Shown here: positions 34,076 to 41,888 of the stretch, in pieces
Position numbering within the stretch: position 1 is the stretch's first letter
Layout of the letters: each line of letters opens with the position of its first letter
Assembly: GCA_963843645.1 (NCBI GenBank)
Contig: CAWJLE010000003.1
Coordinates: 1,674,001 to 1,738,000 of the forward strand
Direction: 5' to 3'
Source: CAWJLE01 sp963843645
GTDB taxonomy: Bacteria; Chloroflexota; Anaerolineae; DAOTYC01
Length of the DNA stretch: 64,000 nt
Position numbers and translations under genes: made by a program
The notes under the pieces: model-generated
Told to the model about the DNA's origin: nothing
Database searches by the model: none
What the model saw: the letters and a program-made list of their open reading frames with translations, nothing else

Positions 34076-34141
34076 CTTAAGATGGCCTTAAGGTGATTGG
34101 CAGATTTCGTTAAAGATTGTGTGCAAATTTGGTGGTATTCT
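34076..34141 (+). promoter_or_regulatory. CTTAAG array 3 (11-bp period) and promoter of the 34232 gene
   Basis: Units start at 34076, 34087, 34098 and 34109: CTTAAGATGGC, CTTAAGGTGAT, TGGCAGATTTC, GTTAAAGATTG. TATTCT (34136-34141) lies 21 bases after the last hexamer. The pattern (units 1, 2 and 4 conserved, unit 3 degenerate, no -35) repeats that of arrays 1 and 2. Confidence 0.7.
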
Positions 34142-34231
34142 AGTCTTAGGAATTGAGATTAAGACGTGGCCCGCCCGCTGAGCAAAACTCTTTCACCATC
34201 ACCACGGCGGGACCGTTCAAGGAGGCTCACA

Positions 34232-34630
34232 ATGAAGACGCAGGTTCTTAAGACTCTATCGGTGGCAGCTGCTCTGACTCTCATCGCGACGCTGGTCGTC
34301 TTTGCTCTGCCCGCGCAGACCGAAGCGGCTCCGTCCGACACCAATGTTCATGCTGGGCTCACCACTCCCGTAACGATTGTCAGTTCCAGGCCAGGTTTGA
34401 CGATCGCCGCCTTCGAGGGCTCCGGACTGACTACCGCGGGCACGCCGGCCGGGACGTTCGAAGGCGCCGCATTGACCCCCGCGGACGGCAAGCCGCTGAC
34501 GATGTTTGCGCCGGTTGGCATGACGACTTCCTTCTACACCTGGGGCTCCAACGGATACAAGCTCATCGGTACCGTGAATCCGACCAGCGGCAACGACAAG
34601 GGCTGGCTCAACGCGGACGCGCAGTCTTAA
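34232..34630 (+). CDS. Small exported protein
   Basis: ATG 34232 follows AAGGAGG and opens a 132-residue protein with a clear signal peptide (MKTQVLKTLSVAAALTLIATLVV... cut near QTEAA). The mature part of about 95 residues is rich in Thr, Gly and Pro (GLTTAGTPAGTFEGAALTPADGKPL) and ends SFYTWGSNGYKLIGTVNPTSGNDKGWLNADAQS. No family is recognised. It follows CTTAAG array 3 and is probably the most highly expressed member of the local regulon, judging by its strong ribosome site. A terminator hairpin follows. Confidence 0.75.
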   Translation: MKTQVLKTLSVAAALTLIATLVVFALPAQTEAAPSDTNVHAGLTTPVTIVSSRPGLTIAAFEGSGLTTAGTPAGTFEGAALTPADGKPLTMFAPVGMTTSFYTWGSNGYKLIGTVNPTSGNDKGWLNADAQS

Positions 34631-34712
34631 TCGACATCTACACAACAATCTGGCCTGACGGAGCCCATTAGGGGAGACACAAAATTGGGGCTCCTCACCA
34701 GCCAGTGAAAAC

Positions 34713-34750
34713 GAAGCCGCCGGGGCCCGCCCCCCAGCGGCTTCGGTGTT
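34713..34750 (+). terminator. Terminator hairpin after the exported protein gene
   Basis: GAAGCCGCCGGGG and CCCCAGCGGCTTC pair with one mismatch around a short C-rich loop, followed by GGTGTTTGTTG. Confidence 0.6.
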
Positions 34751-34779
34751 TGTTGCGTTCGGAACGCCGACCAACCGGC

Positions 34780-34808
34780 TTGGCAAAATGAATGAAGCGG
34801 AGTATAAT
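34780..34808 (+). promoter_or_regulatory. Promoter of tRNA-Arg
   Basis: TTGGCA (34780-34785), 17 bp, TATAAT (34803-34808), ten bases before the tRNA. Confidence 0.7.
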
Positions 34809-34817
34809 CTGACTTGC

Positions 34818-34892
34818 GCGCCCATAGCTCAACGGACAGAGCGCCTGACTTCGAAATCAGACGGTTGCGCGTTCAGAATCGCGCTGGGCGCA
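34818..34892 (+). tRNA. tRNA-Arg (anticodon TCG), with one extra base in each of two loops
   Basis: The acceptor stem GCGCCCA/TGGGCGC, D arm (GCTC/GAGC) and T stem (GCGCG/CGCGC) are intact. Stem CTGA/TCAG encloses an eight-base anticodon loop CTTCGAAA instead of seven. The T loop is TTCAGAAT, one base longer than the canonical TTCGAAT. The lower anticodon-stem pair is C-A. No CCA is encoded. The identity is arginine if the loop is read as CTTCGAA. The extra bases are either sequencing errors or damage. An integrase gene pointing toward the tRNA 3' end begins 70 bp away, marking this tRNA as an integration site. Confidence 0.75.
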
Positions 34893-34962
34893 CCTCTTGT
34901 GTAGTCTGATATATCGCAGATATTCAAACACATCTCTTGTGAATGGCCGCTTCCGGGAGCGG

Positions 34963-36129
34963 TCATTTGCTTGCTCCAGATTGGTGCAATTGTGGTGCAG
35001 TTTGTGGATCTGTCACATTCAACAACTCCGCGACTCGTTGCATCGCTTCTCTTTGCAGCTTGGGGGCGACGTGGGAATAGGTGTCCATGGTAACGCTAAT
35101 ACTGGAGTGTCCCAGGATCTCTTGGACGACTTTCGGGTGAATGCCCAGCTCCAGCAGCAACGTGGCAGCAGTGTGACGCAGGTCATGGAACCGGATCTGC
35201 GGAAGACCGGCCTTCGTCAGAACCCCGCGAAACTCCCGTAGTACGTTGCGTTGGTCGAGTGGCGTTCCGATCGTCGAGGTAAACATGATCCCTTGCTCCT
35301 GCCAGCGACCACCCATGCGTAGCCGCTCTTCCTTCTGACACTTGCTGTGTGCGCGCAGTATGAGCAGGGTATTCGGATCCAGGGTTATGGATCGTCGACC
35401 GGCAGCCGTCTTCGGTTCGCTGAAGACGAAACCTTGGCCGGCCAAACGTTGCACTTGCCGTTGGATTTGCAGCTGGCCGGTTTGCCACTCAAGGTCGGAC
35501 CAGCGCAACCCAAGCAACTCCCCCTGACGCAGGCCTGAATGAATAGCAAGGTGAAATAACGCCTTGAGACGGTGGCTGTCCGCGGCGGCTAGAAACGCTT
35601 GCACCTGCTCAACGTTCAGGGTTTTCATTTCAACCGGGTTCGCTTTCGGTTTGTCCACTGCGTCACATACGTTGCGTCGAACCAAGCCCCAGCGCAAGGC
35701 ACGCCCCAGGGCGCGATGCAGCACGGCGTGAGCGAGGCGCACGGTGCGGACGCCGACGCCCGCCTTGAGCAAGTGCGTGTACAACCCCTGGACGTGGTCG
35801 GGCTGCAAGTCCTTGAGCTTGCAGGGTCCTAGATCAGGGACGATATACTGGCGCGCAATCTGCCGGTACTGCAGAAACGTCTTGGGGCGCACTGTCGGCT
35901 TGGCCGTCTCAAGCCAATACACGAGGTAATCGGCCAGCGTCGTTCGCGCACCCTGAATGGTCAGCCCGTCTTCGACCTGAGCACTGGTCTGTTTGACCCA
36001 CTCCCGGCATTCGCGTTGGGTTTTGAACGACTTGCTCAGCCGTCGCCCATTGATGCTGACCATGGCTCTCCAGGAACCATCAGGCCTCGCGAATATCGAG
36101 CCTTCTTTGTTACCTCTTCGTTTGGTCAT
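34963..36129 (-). CDS. Tyrosine-type site-specific integrase
   Basis: The 388-residue protein has an N-terminal arm-binding domain (GSIFARPDGSWRAMVSINGRR), a SAM-like core-binding domain (TLADYLVYWLETAKPTVRPKTFLQY) and the catalytic domain. The tetrad is visible: Arg in HSGLRQGELLGLRW, His-x-x-Arg in FHDLRHTAATLLLELG, His in QEILGHSSISVTMD and the nucleophilic Tyr in MDTYSHVAP. It mediates integration and, with an excisionase, excision at the adjacent tRNA-Arg. ATG 36129 agrees with the family start. A terminator on the same strand lies just upstream, so it has its own transcript. Confidence 0.93.
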   Translation of the reverse strand: MTKRRGNKEGSIFARPDGSWRAMVSINGRRLSKSFKTQRECREWVKQTSAQVEDGLTIQGARTTLADYLVYWLETAKPTVRPKTFLQYRQIARQYIVPDLGPCKLKDLQPDHVQGLYTHLLKAGVGVRTVRLAHAVLHRALGRALRWGLVRRNVCDAVDKPKANPVEMKTLNVEQVQAFLAAADSHRLKALFHLAIHSGLRQGELLGLRWSDLEWQTGQLQIQRQVQRLAGQGFVFSEPKTAAGRRSITLDPNTLLILRAHSKCQKEERLRMGGRWQEQGIMFTSTIGTPLDQRNVLREFRGVLTKAGLPQIRFHDLRHTAATLLLELGIHPKVVQEILGHSSISVTMDTYSHVAPKLQREAMQRVAELLNVTDPQTAPQLHQSGASK

Positions 36130-36154
36130 CTCGCCTCCTATTCCGAATGTGAAA

Positions 36155-36184
36155 CAAAAAAACCGGCCACACTACGCGGCCGGT
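36155..36184 (-). terminator. Minus-strand terminator upstream of the integrase
   Basis: On the minus strand ACCGGCC-GCGTAGTGT-GGCCGGT is followed by a T-rich run (TTTTTTTGTTTC). It would stop transcription coming from the element's replication genes before the integrase. Confidence 0.65.
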
Positions 36185-36256
36185 CGTTGCGGATAGCACG
36201 GAACGTGCTATAATCGCGATAGCTCGGTGCACCGGTGCATGCGGTGTGCTGAGTTA

Positions 36257-36290
36257 GGCCCCGGCTAGTGTTAGCAGCACTGGCCGGGCC
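36257..36290. terminator. GC-rich hairpin in the integrase upstream region
   Basis: GGCCCCGGCTAGTG and CACTGGCCGGGCC form a strong stem with one mismatch around a TTAGCAG loop. The surrounding 36185-36524 stretch has no convincing gene. Confidence 0.45.
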
Positions 36291-36524
36291 GTTCTGTACT
36301 ATTGCGAACATTCTATCATGGAAATCGCACGGAGTCAATGCTCTTCTTCGCTTCAGAACTTTGTGTGTTCAGCTCTCACGCTATATCGATTTATGGAAGC
36401 CACGCCTTCTATCCCTGAACGTCTTGACTCCGGGTCTGTCCGAGAGGTGGCGCCGAGCGTGCACGAATTGCACAGCTCCCGGACCCCAAACGTCAGATTG
36501 TCCCCTGATTCCGTACGTCGGGCG

Positions 36525-36740
36525 TCAAGCTGTCCCAGCCCGGTTGCCTTGCAGGTCCGGATGCGCCTCAATGACCGGCGCGCAGTCGCATAGCCCTCCA
36601 CTCCAGAAGGCGCAGTCGTCGTCGTGGTATACGGAAACGCGATGCACTCCTGGTGCAATACCAAGTTGGCCGCAATTGACAGCCGCGTGGATCGTTGTCA
36701 AGTAGTTGTGTCGCTTCAGGTGTCGCGTAGACTTTGACAT
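36525..36740 (-). CDS. Small phage/plasmid-type protein with DDDCAFW...CDC motif
   Basis: ATG 36740 follows AAAGGAACC and gives 71 residues: SKSTRHLKRHNYLTTIHAAVN, then VSVYHDDDCAFWSGGLCDCAPVIEAHP. The cysteine-rich H-DDDC-FW-GG-CDCAP pattern is common in small proteins of integrated elements and phages, of unknown function. The frame is open upstream to 36866, and that stretch (SLRSHLAIAWRELDDAHKRRKEPN) could be part of the protein. The ribosome site favours the internal ATG. Confidence 0.55.
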   Translation of the reverse strand: MSKSTRHLKRHNYLTTIHAAVNCGQLGIAPGVHRVSVYHDDDCAFWSGGLCDCAPVIEAHPDLQGNRAGTA

Positions 36741-37007
36741 ATTAGGTTCCTTTCGTCGCTTGTGGGCGTCATCCAGCTCGCGCCAGGCTATCGCCAGATG
36801 CGAACGCAGAGACCCCGGAATGAATGCGAATCCCCACTCCACGCTCGACAGGATCATCAACCTCAAGGATTCGTCGCCTTCGACCGCGCCTCTAGCTTTC
36901 TCAGGCCGTGGGACCGCCTTAGTCGGGCTCGACCGCCCGCGCCATCTGACGGCGGCCTAGCGCATCGCCCCTTCCGCACCACTTTCGCCCAATCGAATGA
37001 CGCCAGC

Positions 37008-37208
37008 TCATCGTCTTCTGCCTCGCTGGGCTGTGGTTAGGTCGGCAGCGCAGGCGGCAACACCGCAGTGAAGGCAGGCGCAGGACGACCACAGGGCATC
37101 CGGAATCCAACTTTGATGCAGCCCGAACCCTCCATTCTCGGAGTCGATAACAGTAATCTTGGCCTGGTATTCGCCGTGCGGGATGAATTCGGTGCAAACC
37201 TGTTTCAG
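37008..37208 (-). CDS. Small cysteine-containing ORF with a non-standard start
   Basis: On the minus strand a 66-codon frame reads LKQVCTEFIPHGEYQAKITVIDSENGG and CACLHCGVAAC before TGA 37008. The composition and two CxxC-like pairs look protein-like. The only start in reach is CTG 37208, which has AGGAG seven bases upstream, overlapping the end of the primase gene. Either CTG is used or an ATG was lost by a base error. Function is unknown; it may be a zinc-binding accessory protein of the element. Confidence 0.35.
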   Translation of the reverse strand: MKQVCTEFIPHGEYQAKITVIDSENGGFGLHQSWIPDALWSSCACLHCGVAACAADLTTAQRGRRR

Positions 37209-38469
37209 TTGGTAACTCCTAGGATTCGATTCTCCCTGTGATTCGAGATTGTCAACTTCTCGATTAGCAGTTTCGGTGTTCGGTCCAAGGCCTTGGGGGA
37301 AGCACCAGCAACAACTCCTTCCCGGGGCGGGTCTCGCGAGTTTCGTAACGCAGTCACTAGCTCGCTGGGCGTGTATGTGGCTAACAACTCACCGGTGTCG
37401 AGCTGGCGCCATTTGCCAGGCACCAGCTCCAGTGGGGAGTCGGAGGGCAGACGCAAAGAAACAGTCTGCCAGTCCGGGCAGTATGCCCGCTCCAGTTTCT
37501 TCAGCAACTCTACAAGGAATTCGCCCAACTCTCCGTCCCCTAGCAGGTCGTTCGCATCCCGTCCCTGCGGGGAATGGACACCTGTGGCAGTCTCGCCCAG
37601 CATCCGGACGGTGTCCGCCGCGACGCTGGCCTCGTCTGCCCAAACTATCACACCTCGATATAGCTGGGCCAGTTTCATAGTGTAATTAGAGACTCCGCCT
37701 TTCTCGCTACCGAAACTCACGACGTCTACCCATGCCTTTCCCGTGTCCCGCAGGCCCTGCCAGATGGACAGGCAGTTGAGTTCGCCCTCAACGAGAATGA
37801 GTGTGTCGCGATGCTTGCTAAGCAGTGGCTGCCCGAATAGCGTCTGCCCCCCGCCCGCCTTGGCAGTGAAGCGGTCTCCTTTGTTTTGCGAGTCGGCGAA
37901 ACGAAACTTGATGGCGGTGATCGCCTCACCGAGGTGCCAGGGCATCACTATCGCTGGACGTCTGCTCGTTCGACCTGGGTCCGAGTGCAATTCGAAGCCC
38001 AACCCGAAATGCCTGCCAGGTTTCTTTTCTGAATCCGCGCCCCTCGAGATAGTCTCTCCCAGCCTGACCGGCATCGCCTGCCACTTGCTACCGCATTCGC
38101 AGCCAACTTTCGCGCGTTAGCTTGCCATTGGTCGCTGTGCCACGTTAGCGTCGCTTCAGGAAGAGTGCGCGGCGGGTTACTACCGAGGGCCAAAGGTCGC
38201 CCTCCCAGATTGTCACAGGCCTCTCGAAAGCTCATGCCCTCCAGCCATTGGAGAAAGCCGATGGCATCATGGGGCTTGCCGTTCTCCCACGGATAGCACT
38301 GGTAGCAGCAAAACGTCCCTCGCCTCACGTGAAAACGATCTTTGCCTCCGCATCTAGGACAGGGACCGGCCAGTTCTGCGTCGCCATGGGACCATTTCTT
38401 GAGCTGACTCGCTGGTAGGGCCAACACGCGGAGATCAACGGATTGTTTCAGCTGTACAGTGTCAATCAA
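37205..38469 (-). CDS. CHC2 zinc-finger / Toprim DNA primase, one frameshift
   Basis: TTG 38469, with GGAGG six bases upstream, starts a protein whose N-terminus carries the CHC2 zinc finger CPRCGGKDRFHVRRGTFCCYQC, then GFLQWLEGMSFREACDNLGG. After a one-base shift near 38050 the second frame continues with the primase core and a Toprim domain (LILVEGELNCLSIWQGL, GVIVWADEASVAADT, GRDANDLLGDGELGEFL). Such primases start lagging-strand or plasmid replication. Downstream of the iteron-like repeats and the RepA-like gene, it completes a replication module. The frameshift is probably an error, since both halves match one family. Confidence 0.75.
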
Positions 38470-38497
38470 GACGTACCTCCGCTCACAGTAATCTCCT

Positions 38498-38622
38498 AAC
38501 CTGTTCAACCTGTTCAACCTGTTCCAAGCAGTTTTGAAGCCTATTTCCGGAACCGGTGCCCACCTCAACCTGTTACCTATTAGACCTGTTTGGGGCCTTT
38601 AGGCCCAACAGGTTAACAGGTA
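38498..38622. repeat. Iteron-like AACCTGTTC repeats, possible replication origin
   Basis: Three exact tandem copies of AACCTGTTC lie at 38498-38524. Further copies of the core are at 38567-38574 (AACCTGTT) and 38584-38590 (ACCTGTT). A GGCCTTTAGGCC palindrome (38594-38605) follows. Two inverted copies lie at 38607-38614 (AACAGGTT) and 38615-38622 (AACAGGTA). The site lies between the RepA-like and primase genes, where an initiator-binding origin would be expected. Confidence 0.55.
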
Positions 38623-38633
38623 GGTTAAGCACC

Positions 38634-39737
38634 CTATTTCCTACCTGAGACGCTGAGCAGCTTGGCCTTTTTCAGCCCGTACACCGCTTCCGCGCCGCTC
38701 GAACCGGAGTCCTTGCGCTCGACCTCGTTCTTCTTCATCAATGAGTTGACAGCATTGCGAATCTTGTTGATTGAGAACAGGTCGGTACTTTGTGCGATGT
38801 CCTTGTTTCTCGAATCACCCTTCTTCGTTAAGTAATCGAACACATACAGTTCTGCCTCGTTGAATTTGTCACGCTCTTTGGCCGGGTCATAAATCGCTGG
38901 CGTGAGGCAGAACAGGTCATCTTCAAAGTGGGCCGTCGCCGTGAACCTGTGTGGCTCAACGTCTCTAGCTTTCTCACACTTGAAATCGGTGTCCGATGAC
39001 TCTGGCTCGCTGTCGACCATCAGCATCAGGTCTACCGCGCCATGCATGGCTGAGCTGCCTCGGTAACCACCGCCTTTGTTGGCATGGTGAATCACCACGA
39101 TGGCCGCGCCGGTTGCGTCTGCCACCGCACGCAAACCATGAAACACCGGCTGAACGTCTTTCACCGCATTCTCGTCGCCGCCGATCATGACATCGGCTAA
39201 GGCATCGACTACAACCAGCCCCGCCCTGTTGCACAGGATCTCCCACTGCAGCGCGTCGAGATGTTTCTGCTCTTTCAGGTAATTGAAGCCAGCCATGCAA
39301 ATGAAACGGATGGGCGTGTTTGCCGCGGCTTCGTGTCCGCGCATGACGTCACCTAACCGCCGGGCGAGTCGATGAGGCCCGCTCTCTTCGTCAATCAGAA
39401 GCACCGGCGCCTGCTTCGTCACGAAGTTCAGCCACTTATTCCCTGTCGCGACACACACCGCCAGGTCCAGCATGGACCACGTCTTCTTGCTGCCACCCTC
39501 CCCCACGACGAGTGAGACGCTGCCCGCCGAGAACAGGTTCTCGACGATCCAATCAATCGGAGGCTGGGGCTCAAGCGCTTCGGCGGCATCGTGAACCGTG
39601 TACCAAGGACTCGGAGCGTTTCCGGTCTGAGCTCTCGACGGGGTGGATTCGGTCTTAGGGCCAGGGTCACCACCATTCGGGCCGTCCAGGTTTAGAGCGT
39701 CATTGACAAGATCAAGTATGTTGGTCGGTTGGGTCAT
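38634..39737 (-). CDS. RepA-like AAA_25 ATPase/helicase
   Basis: The 367-residue protein has a RecA-like ATPase core: Walker A VVGEGGSKKTWSML near residue 80, a DEESG motif after VLLI, Walker B LVVVDALADVM and the sensor AIVVIHHANKGGGYRGSSA, all typical of RepA/AAA_25 plasmid helicases. The C-terminal 90 residues form a winged helix (LTKKGDSRNKDIAQSTDLFSINKIRNAVNSLMKK). It probably loads onto or unwinds the element's origin. It starts with a 4-bp overlap with the next upstream gene (39734-39737) and ends just before the AACCTGTTC repeats. Confidence 0.85.
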   Translation of the reverse strand: MTQPTNILDLVNDALNLDGPNGGDPGPKTESTPSRAQTGNAPSPWYTVHDAAEALEPQPPIDWIVENLFSAGSVSLVVGEGGSKKTWSMLDLAVCVATGNKWLNFVTKQAPVLLIDEESGPHRLARRLGDVMRGHEAAANTPIRFICMAGFNYLKEQKHLDALQWEILCNRAGLVVVDALADVMIGGDENAVKDVQPVFHGLRAVADATGAAIVVIHHANKGGGYRGSSAMHGAVDLMLMVDSEPESSDTDFKCEKARDVEPHRFTATAHFEDDLFCLTPAIYDPAKERDKFNEAELYVFDYLTKKGDSRNKDIAQSTDLFSINKIRNAVNSLMKKNEVERKDSGSSGAEAVYGLKKAKLLSVSGRK

Positions 39738-40108
39738 CTTACCACTCCCGAGAAAAGGGGCTCGCGATCGAAGTGACTGATTCGCCGGACGAGGTAGGTC
39801 GCACTGTCTTCAACGTGTCGATTTTCAATATGCTCAGCGCCCGCGCTCGTTGCGCAGTGCACCGCGGATGGGTTAGCAGTCGAGTTTGAGGGCTTCTGCG
39901 ACCTGCGTTGAGTGCCCAGGCCGAGTCTCAACAACACGTCCCTGTCCGTGCGCGGCACTAAAGGGATGCCAGCGCCCAAGGAGCGCATTTGCTTTTCACA
40001 ATTCGGCATGCTACAATTCCAGAAAGATGCGGACCATTGGTTGGCGGTTCGATGTCTTGCCGTAGGCCCGCTGTTCGTAGCAGCGGGCTTCCTCTTTGAG
40101 TCATTCAT
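39734..40108 (-). CDS. Hypothetical protein of the element
   Basis: ATG 40108 opens a 124-residue basic, cysteine-poor protein (NDSKRKPAATNSGPTARHRTAN, PRTDRDVLLRLGLGTQRRSQKPSNS). No family is recognised and composition is low-complexity in places. Support comes from 4-bp overlaps on both sides: with the HTH gene upstream (40105-40108) and the RepA-like gene downstream. Confidence 0.45.
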   Translation of the reverse strand: MNDSKRKPAATNSGPTARHRTANQWSASFWNCSMPNCEKQMRSLGAGIPLVPRTDRDVLLRLGLGTQRRSQKPSNSTANPSAVHCATSAGAEHIENRHVEDSATYLVRRISHFDREPLFSGVVR

Positions 40109-40329
40109 CGTACGCTGCCCTTCCTTGCCCACACGCTGCTGGCATTGCTCGTGGCATGGGCCCCTATGAACGCTTCCAAGTCTGCCGGTCGCACCCGCAC
40201 AGAGTGGCCAAGGCGGACCGTGGCCAGGTCGCCACGACGCATAAGAGTGTAAGCGAAGGAACGGCTTACTTGCAGGATCTGGGCGACATCGTCACCCCTC
40301 AGCAGTATCGTCGATGTAGTACTATCCAT
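40105..40329 (-). CDS. Excisionase-like helix-turn-helix protein
   Basis: From ATG 40329 the 74-residue protein reads STILLRGDDVAQILQVSRSFAYTLMRRGDLATVRLGHSVRVRPADLEAFIG, a MerR/excisionase-type winged HTH (HTH_17). In small integrated elements such proteins act as excisionase or as a regulator of the replication genes. It is the first gene of the minus-strand element operon; TATAAT on the minus strand (40449-40444) is a possible -10. An upstream extension to 40488 is not conserved. Confidence 0.8.
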   Translation of the reverse strand: MDSTTSTILLRGDDVAQILQVSRSFAYTLMRRGDLATVRLGHSVRVRPADLEAFIGAHATSNASSVWARKGSVR

Positions 40330-40499
40330 GATTAGACTCCTTGCATGTTTGATATGACGCAGTCCAACGACGTGCGGCGCGTCTCTTTCATTTCTCACCT
40401 CCGGGAATAGAACCAACAGGCTTTGTGTGTCGCTTCGCTCACCATTATACGTGCGAATTTTCCAAAGTCCATTCAAAACGACAACCAATTTTGCTCGAG

Positions 40500-41830
40500 T
40501 TTCTATAAGATTTCAGGATTGACTGGTTTTCCCATCGTTCCGCCTGCCATGCGGCGCGCGGGCCGAGAGCACCGGCTAGATTGTAGATGGTTTTTGGGGA
40601 CTTCAAACGTTCCAGCGATCGTCTTCGCCGGAGGACCCAGGCGCACGGCGTGGGTATGTCCAACATTTGGGAGGAAAGTCAGAAAGCCGGCATCGCCAGG
40701 CCCGTTGTTTCGGGCTAGTCTGACAGTCTACGCGATTCTCGGTACAATGCCAGCACGAACGTCATTTGCGACGCCGAGTCGACCGCTGGCGCCGACTGGG
40801 AATGCACTAACATGGTGGGGGCTACGACAACCCGGGGATTGCCAAGCGACGGAGGCTTTGCGCAACTGGCTCATGATGCGCGACGAGTGCAGCTGGGAGC
40901 GACACGTAGCGTCAACGCGACCATTCGAGAGCCTAATGATATACGGAGTAGCCTTTCGAGGTAGTGGTGGATGTTGAAGTGTATGGCGGGGGGGCAGTCA
41001 TGGTCGTCTCATTCGAACCAGCCATACGCTAACCCCTGTTTGTGCTCTTTCTCTCGACTGCACTGAACGATCACAACGCATATAGCGGCCACGCTGGGGC
41101 CTCATGGCGCTCGCTTGTCATAAGCAACATAGTGCGAATCGCCACAGGGCTGCCTTAACACCCTTCATGTCCCACGAAAGCACGTTCCTCAGGTTTCGCC
41201 TATCTGGAGGTTCTGCACGTTTGCCCCTCAGATGCATGTCGGTGCACAATCCGGATGGGTGAGGAGACATGTCTTGAGACTCAGCCATTTCCTCGTTCCC
41301 TGCAACAAAATTTCGCTCTACCTGTTTACCGGGCGTCCAAGGCTGCTCGTGCACTGCTGCTCCCACGATCATTTACCAAAGGGCGCGAACGCGCAAGGAA
41401 GCACAGCGACCCTCCCAGACAATTGCGCACAGCCGCAACGAGGGGGGAATCGTACACACCCTGGATCAATGCCCTGCTGCCGTGTCTGTGCGTCCCGCTC
41501 GTGCCGCCCTGTCCTGTCCTTTGTCCCACTTCGAGCTCCGTTCACACTATGTCGCGCCCCTCGCTCATACATCATTGCGTCTGTGCACTACTGGAGCTTC
41601 CGAGTGCTCGCGATTTCACGTGCTTGACGAGCGCGTCGGCCGGAGCATCGCCGTCACGTCATGCCCACACCGAGCTGGTCGACGAGTAGGTTTAGCGCGT
41701 TGGCAAGCAGTCGGCGTCTCCTATTGTTTCATTGGCAACCCATAACTAGTGCTAGAACACGTGAGCACCCCACTAACGTTCAACCCTGCCCCCTCTCTTG
41801 ATGAAGCTACCTGTCCAAAGATCGAGAATA
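40500..41830. other. Gene-poor stretch
   Basis: No frame here shows a recognisable domain, a good ribosome site and a protein-like composition together; the longest frame (40423-40977, plus strand) does not resemble any family. No repeat of the tRNA-Arg end was found. Base composition is lower in GC than the first 34 kb. It may be the decayed right flank of the integrated element. Confidence 0.4.
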
Positions 41831-41843
41831 TTAATTTTCCATA

Positions 41844-41872
41844 TTGACAAAAGACCAAATCACGCATATACT
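41844..41872 (+). promoter_or_regulatory. Promoter of the GntR regulator gene
   Basis: TTGACA (41844-41849), exactly 17 bp, TATACT (41867-41872). Confidence 0.8.
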
Positions 41873-41888
41873 ATTTCTGTCGGAAATT

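Larger units (their letters stand above)
34818..40500. mobile_element. Integrated plasmid-like element at tRNA-Arg
   Basis: The stretch holds a tyrosine integrase next to a tRNA 3' end, small phage/plasmid-type proteins, a CHC2/Toprim primase, iteron-like repeats, a RepA-like ATPase and an excisionase-like HTH protein, nearly all on one strand with 4-bp overlaps. No structural phage or conjugation genes are present, so it is an integrative plasmid or satellite-type element. I found no duplicated tRNA end to mark the right boundary; 40500 is only the last recognisable element gene plus its promoter. The gene-poor DNA to 41.8 kb may belong to it. Confidence 0.6.

Noticed and set aside
38498..38622. 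AACCTGTTC repeats as a CRISPR array
   Set aside because: The units are 9 bp in direct tandem with no spacers, and there are no cas genes.
40423..40977. 184-codon plus-strand frame as a gene
   Set aside because: No ribosome site, no recognisable domain, and composition not protein-like; likely a chance frame in the gene-poor region.
41380..41400. GAACGCGCAA, the reverse complement of ten bases of the tRNA-Arg T arm, as a possible attR
   Set aside because: It is in inverted orientation and the flanking bases do not match the tRNA 3' end; a recombination product should be a direct repeat.
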